A stretch of DNA of 17,891 bases from an uncultured Cellvibrio sp. (GTDB lineage Bacteria > Pseudomonadota > Gammaproteobacteria > Pseudomonadales > Cellvibrionaceae). Under the pieces are notes generated by a model, which saw only the letters and a list, made by a program, of their open reading frames with translations, searched no databases and was not told where the DNA came from. The position numbers were made by a program, and so were the translations under genes. Below, in pieces: positions 17,030-17,891 of this stretch. Numbering within the stretch: the stretch's first letter is position 1; each line of letters begins with the position of its first letter. The DNA lies in the NCBI GenBank assembly GCA_946481735.1, contig CAMLOU010000089.1, positions 1 to 17,891 on the forward strand, given 5' to 3'.

Positions 17030-17665
17030 TTATTTGGTGATTATGCGCTTTTCAATTACTGCATCAACCAAACCGTATTCCTGGGATTGCGTTGCTGACA
17101 TAAAATTGTCGCGCTCAGTATCTTTTTCGATTTTTTCCACTGGTTGCCCCGTATGGAATGCCATCAGCTCGTTTAGACGCCCGCGAATCTTTAAAATTTC
17201 CTGCGCGTGAATATGGATGTCAGAGGCCTGGCCTTGGGCGCCACCGCTGGGCTGATGGATCATGACCCGCGAGTTAGGCAAACAATAACGCTTACCCTTC
17301 GCTCCAGCGGTCAACAAAAAAGCACCCATGCTACAAGCCTGGCCAATGCACATCGTGCTTACATCCGGCTTGATAAATTGCATGGTGTCATAAATCGACA
17401 TTCCGGCCGTCACTGAACCACCGGGTGAATTAATATATAAATGAATATCTTTGTCGGGATTTTCAGCTTCCAGAAACAGCAACTGAGCCACAACCAGGTT
17501 AGCCATATAGTCTTCGACTGGCCCCACCAAAAAGATCACCCGCTCTTTCAATAAACGGGAATAAATATCGTATGAGCGCTCACCGCGCGCCGTTTGTTCT
17601 ACAACGATGGGCACCAGGCCACTGTTGATAATGGATGGGGCTGATTTGGAATAATCGTACGACAT
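17030..17665 (-). CDS. clpP: ClpP serine protease subunit
   Basis: ClpP forms the barrel-shaped peptidase that degrades polypeptides delivered by ClpX or ClpA. This copy has 211 residues (E. coli 207, Pseudomonas similar). The catalytic triad is intact: Ser112 in GQACSMGAF, His137 in VMIHQPSGG and Asp186 in KDTERDNF. The motifs [31 protein letters not shown] and [15 protein letters not shown] are highly conserved. The N-terminal residues before [18 protein letters not shown] probably form the propeptide removed on assembly. The ATG at 17665 has GAAGG three bases upstream, a close spacing. It is followed by clpX with no terminator, so a clpPX transcript is likely. A terminator upstream separates it from the preceding tig-like gene. 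Confidence 0.98.
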   Translation of the reverse strand: MSYDYSKSAPSIINSGLVPIVVEQTARGERSYDIYSRLLKERVIFLVGPVEDYMANLVVAQLLFLEAENPDKDIHLYINSPGGSVTAGMSIYDTMQFIKPDVSTMCIGQACSMGAFLLTAGAKGKRYCLPNSRVMIHQPSGGAQGQASDIHIHAQEILKIRGRLNELMAFHTGQPVEKIEKDTERDNFMSATQSQEYGLVDAVIEKRIITK

Positions 17666-17759
17666 GTGCCTTCTTTTATCCTTGTGCCAGGGAAAGAAAC
17701 AACTCAGATCAACCAGTTGCAGACCTGATATGACAATAGGGAGCTTAACCTGTGATGCG

Positions 17760-17776
17760 ATTATATGCCAGTATCA
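17760..17776 (-). promoter_or_regulatory. Possible clpP promoter -10 region
   Basis: A perfect TATAAT on the minus strand (17760-17765) lies about 95 bases before the clpP start. There is no good -35 box at 16-18 bases; CTTGATA lies only six bases upstream. That CTTGATA could instead be a weak heat-shock -35 box, but no convincing CCCCAT element follows. Position and context support a promoter here, but its type is unclear. Confidence 0.35.
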
Positions 17777-17807
17777 AGCGCATTTGGGGAGAGAATTTGG
17801 GAGGAAG

Positions 17808-17837
17808 AAAGCCGCAAAATCAGCGTTTTGCGGCTTT
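17808..17837 (-). terminator. Hairpin terminator after the tig-like gene
   Basis: A 12-bp perfect stem (AAAGCCGCAAAA with TTTTGCGGCTTT) encloses the six-base loop TCAGCG. On the minus strand the stem is followed by CTTCC, making a modest T-rich tract; on the plus strand the T-run is better. It lies ten bases after the stop at 17847. Confidence 0.85.
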
Positions 17838-17846
17838 TTTGAACAT

Positions 17847-17891
17847 TTATCGCTGAGGGTTGGTGGACTTGATTACTTCGTCATAGCTGGA
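17847..17891 (-). CDS. tig: C-terminal end of trigger factor (partial)
   Basis: Fourteen sense codons and a TAA stop are present on the minus strand, ending in SYDEVIKSTNPQR. The rest of the gene lies beyond the right edge. The tail resembles the variable C-terminus of trigger factor, the ribosome-bound chaperone. The main argument is position, since tig precedes clpP in this cluster in most gammaproteobacteria. So few residues cannot prove the identity. Confidence 0.65.
   Translation of the reverse strand, partial: SSYDEVIKSTNPQR

Noticed and set aside
1..17891. Looked for mobile elements, CRISPR arrays, tRNA or rRNA genes, toxin-antitoxin pairs and defence genes.
   Set aside because: None is visible; genes are intact, closely packed and of similar composition, with no repeats flanking any block.

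Overview
The window looks like a chromosomal segment of a gammaproteobacterium. The right half carries the conserved order tig-clpP-clpX-lon-hupB-ppiD, all on the minus strand, as in Escherichia coli and Pseudomonas. The protein sequences read as free-living, non-enteric gammaproteobacterial types. Cellvibrio or a relative is my guess from general impression only; nothing here fixes the genus. Base composition looks moderate (near 50% G+C by eye) and even across the window. I see no insertion sequence, tRNA, rRNA, CRISPR array or phage gene.

Left part (1-8559): two peptide ABC importers lie tail to tail. On the plus strand, yejB (5' end cut by the window edge), yejE and yejF form a tight operon whose binding protein, YejA, would lie upstream outside the window. 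On the minus strand, an OppA-like lipoprotein, OppB, OppC and a fused double ATPase (OppD-OppF type) form a second complete importer. The stop codons of the two operons are only 10 bp apart, with no visible terminator between them.

Middle (8560-10442): a divergent upstream region is followed by a two-gene plus-strand unit. It encodes a stand-alone CheC-family CheY-phosphatase and a cytoplasmic PAS-GGDEF diguanylate cyclase with intact active and inhibitory sites. This pair is the least routine content of the window and suggests a link between response-regulator phosphorylation and cyclic-di-GMP. A near-perfect palindromic, bidirectional terminator separates it from ppiD.

Right part (10448-17891): the protein quality-control cluster. 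It holds the last codons of a gene taken to be tig (trigger factor), then clpP (protease), clpX (its unfoldase), lon (ATP-dependent protease), hupB (HU histone-like protein) and ppiD (periplasmic folding helper). Several expression signals are readable: hairpin terminators after tig, clpX and hupB, a sigma-32-like promoter before lon, a weaker one before clpX, and a strong sigma-70 promoter before hupB. The lon-hupB spacer holds a perfect 14-bp inverted repeat that is not a standard terminator.

No plainly new system is visible. The best leads are the CheC/diguanylate cyclase pair and the structured non-coding spacers around lon.
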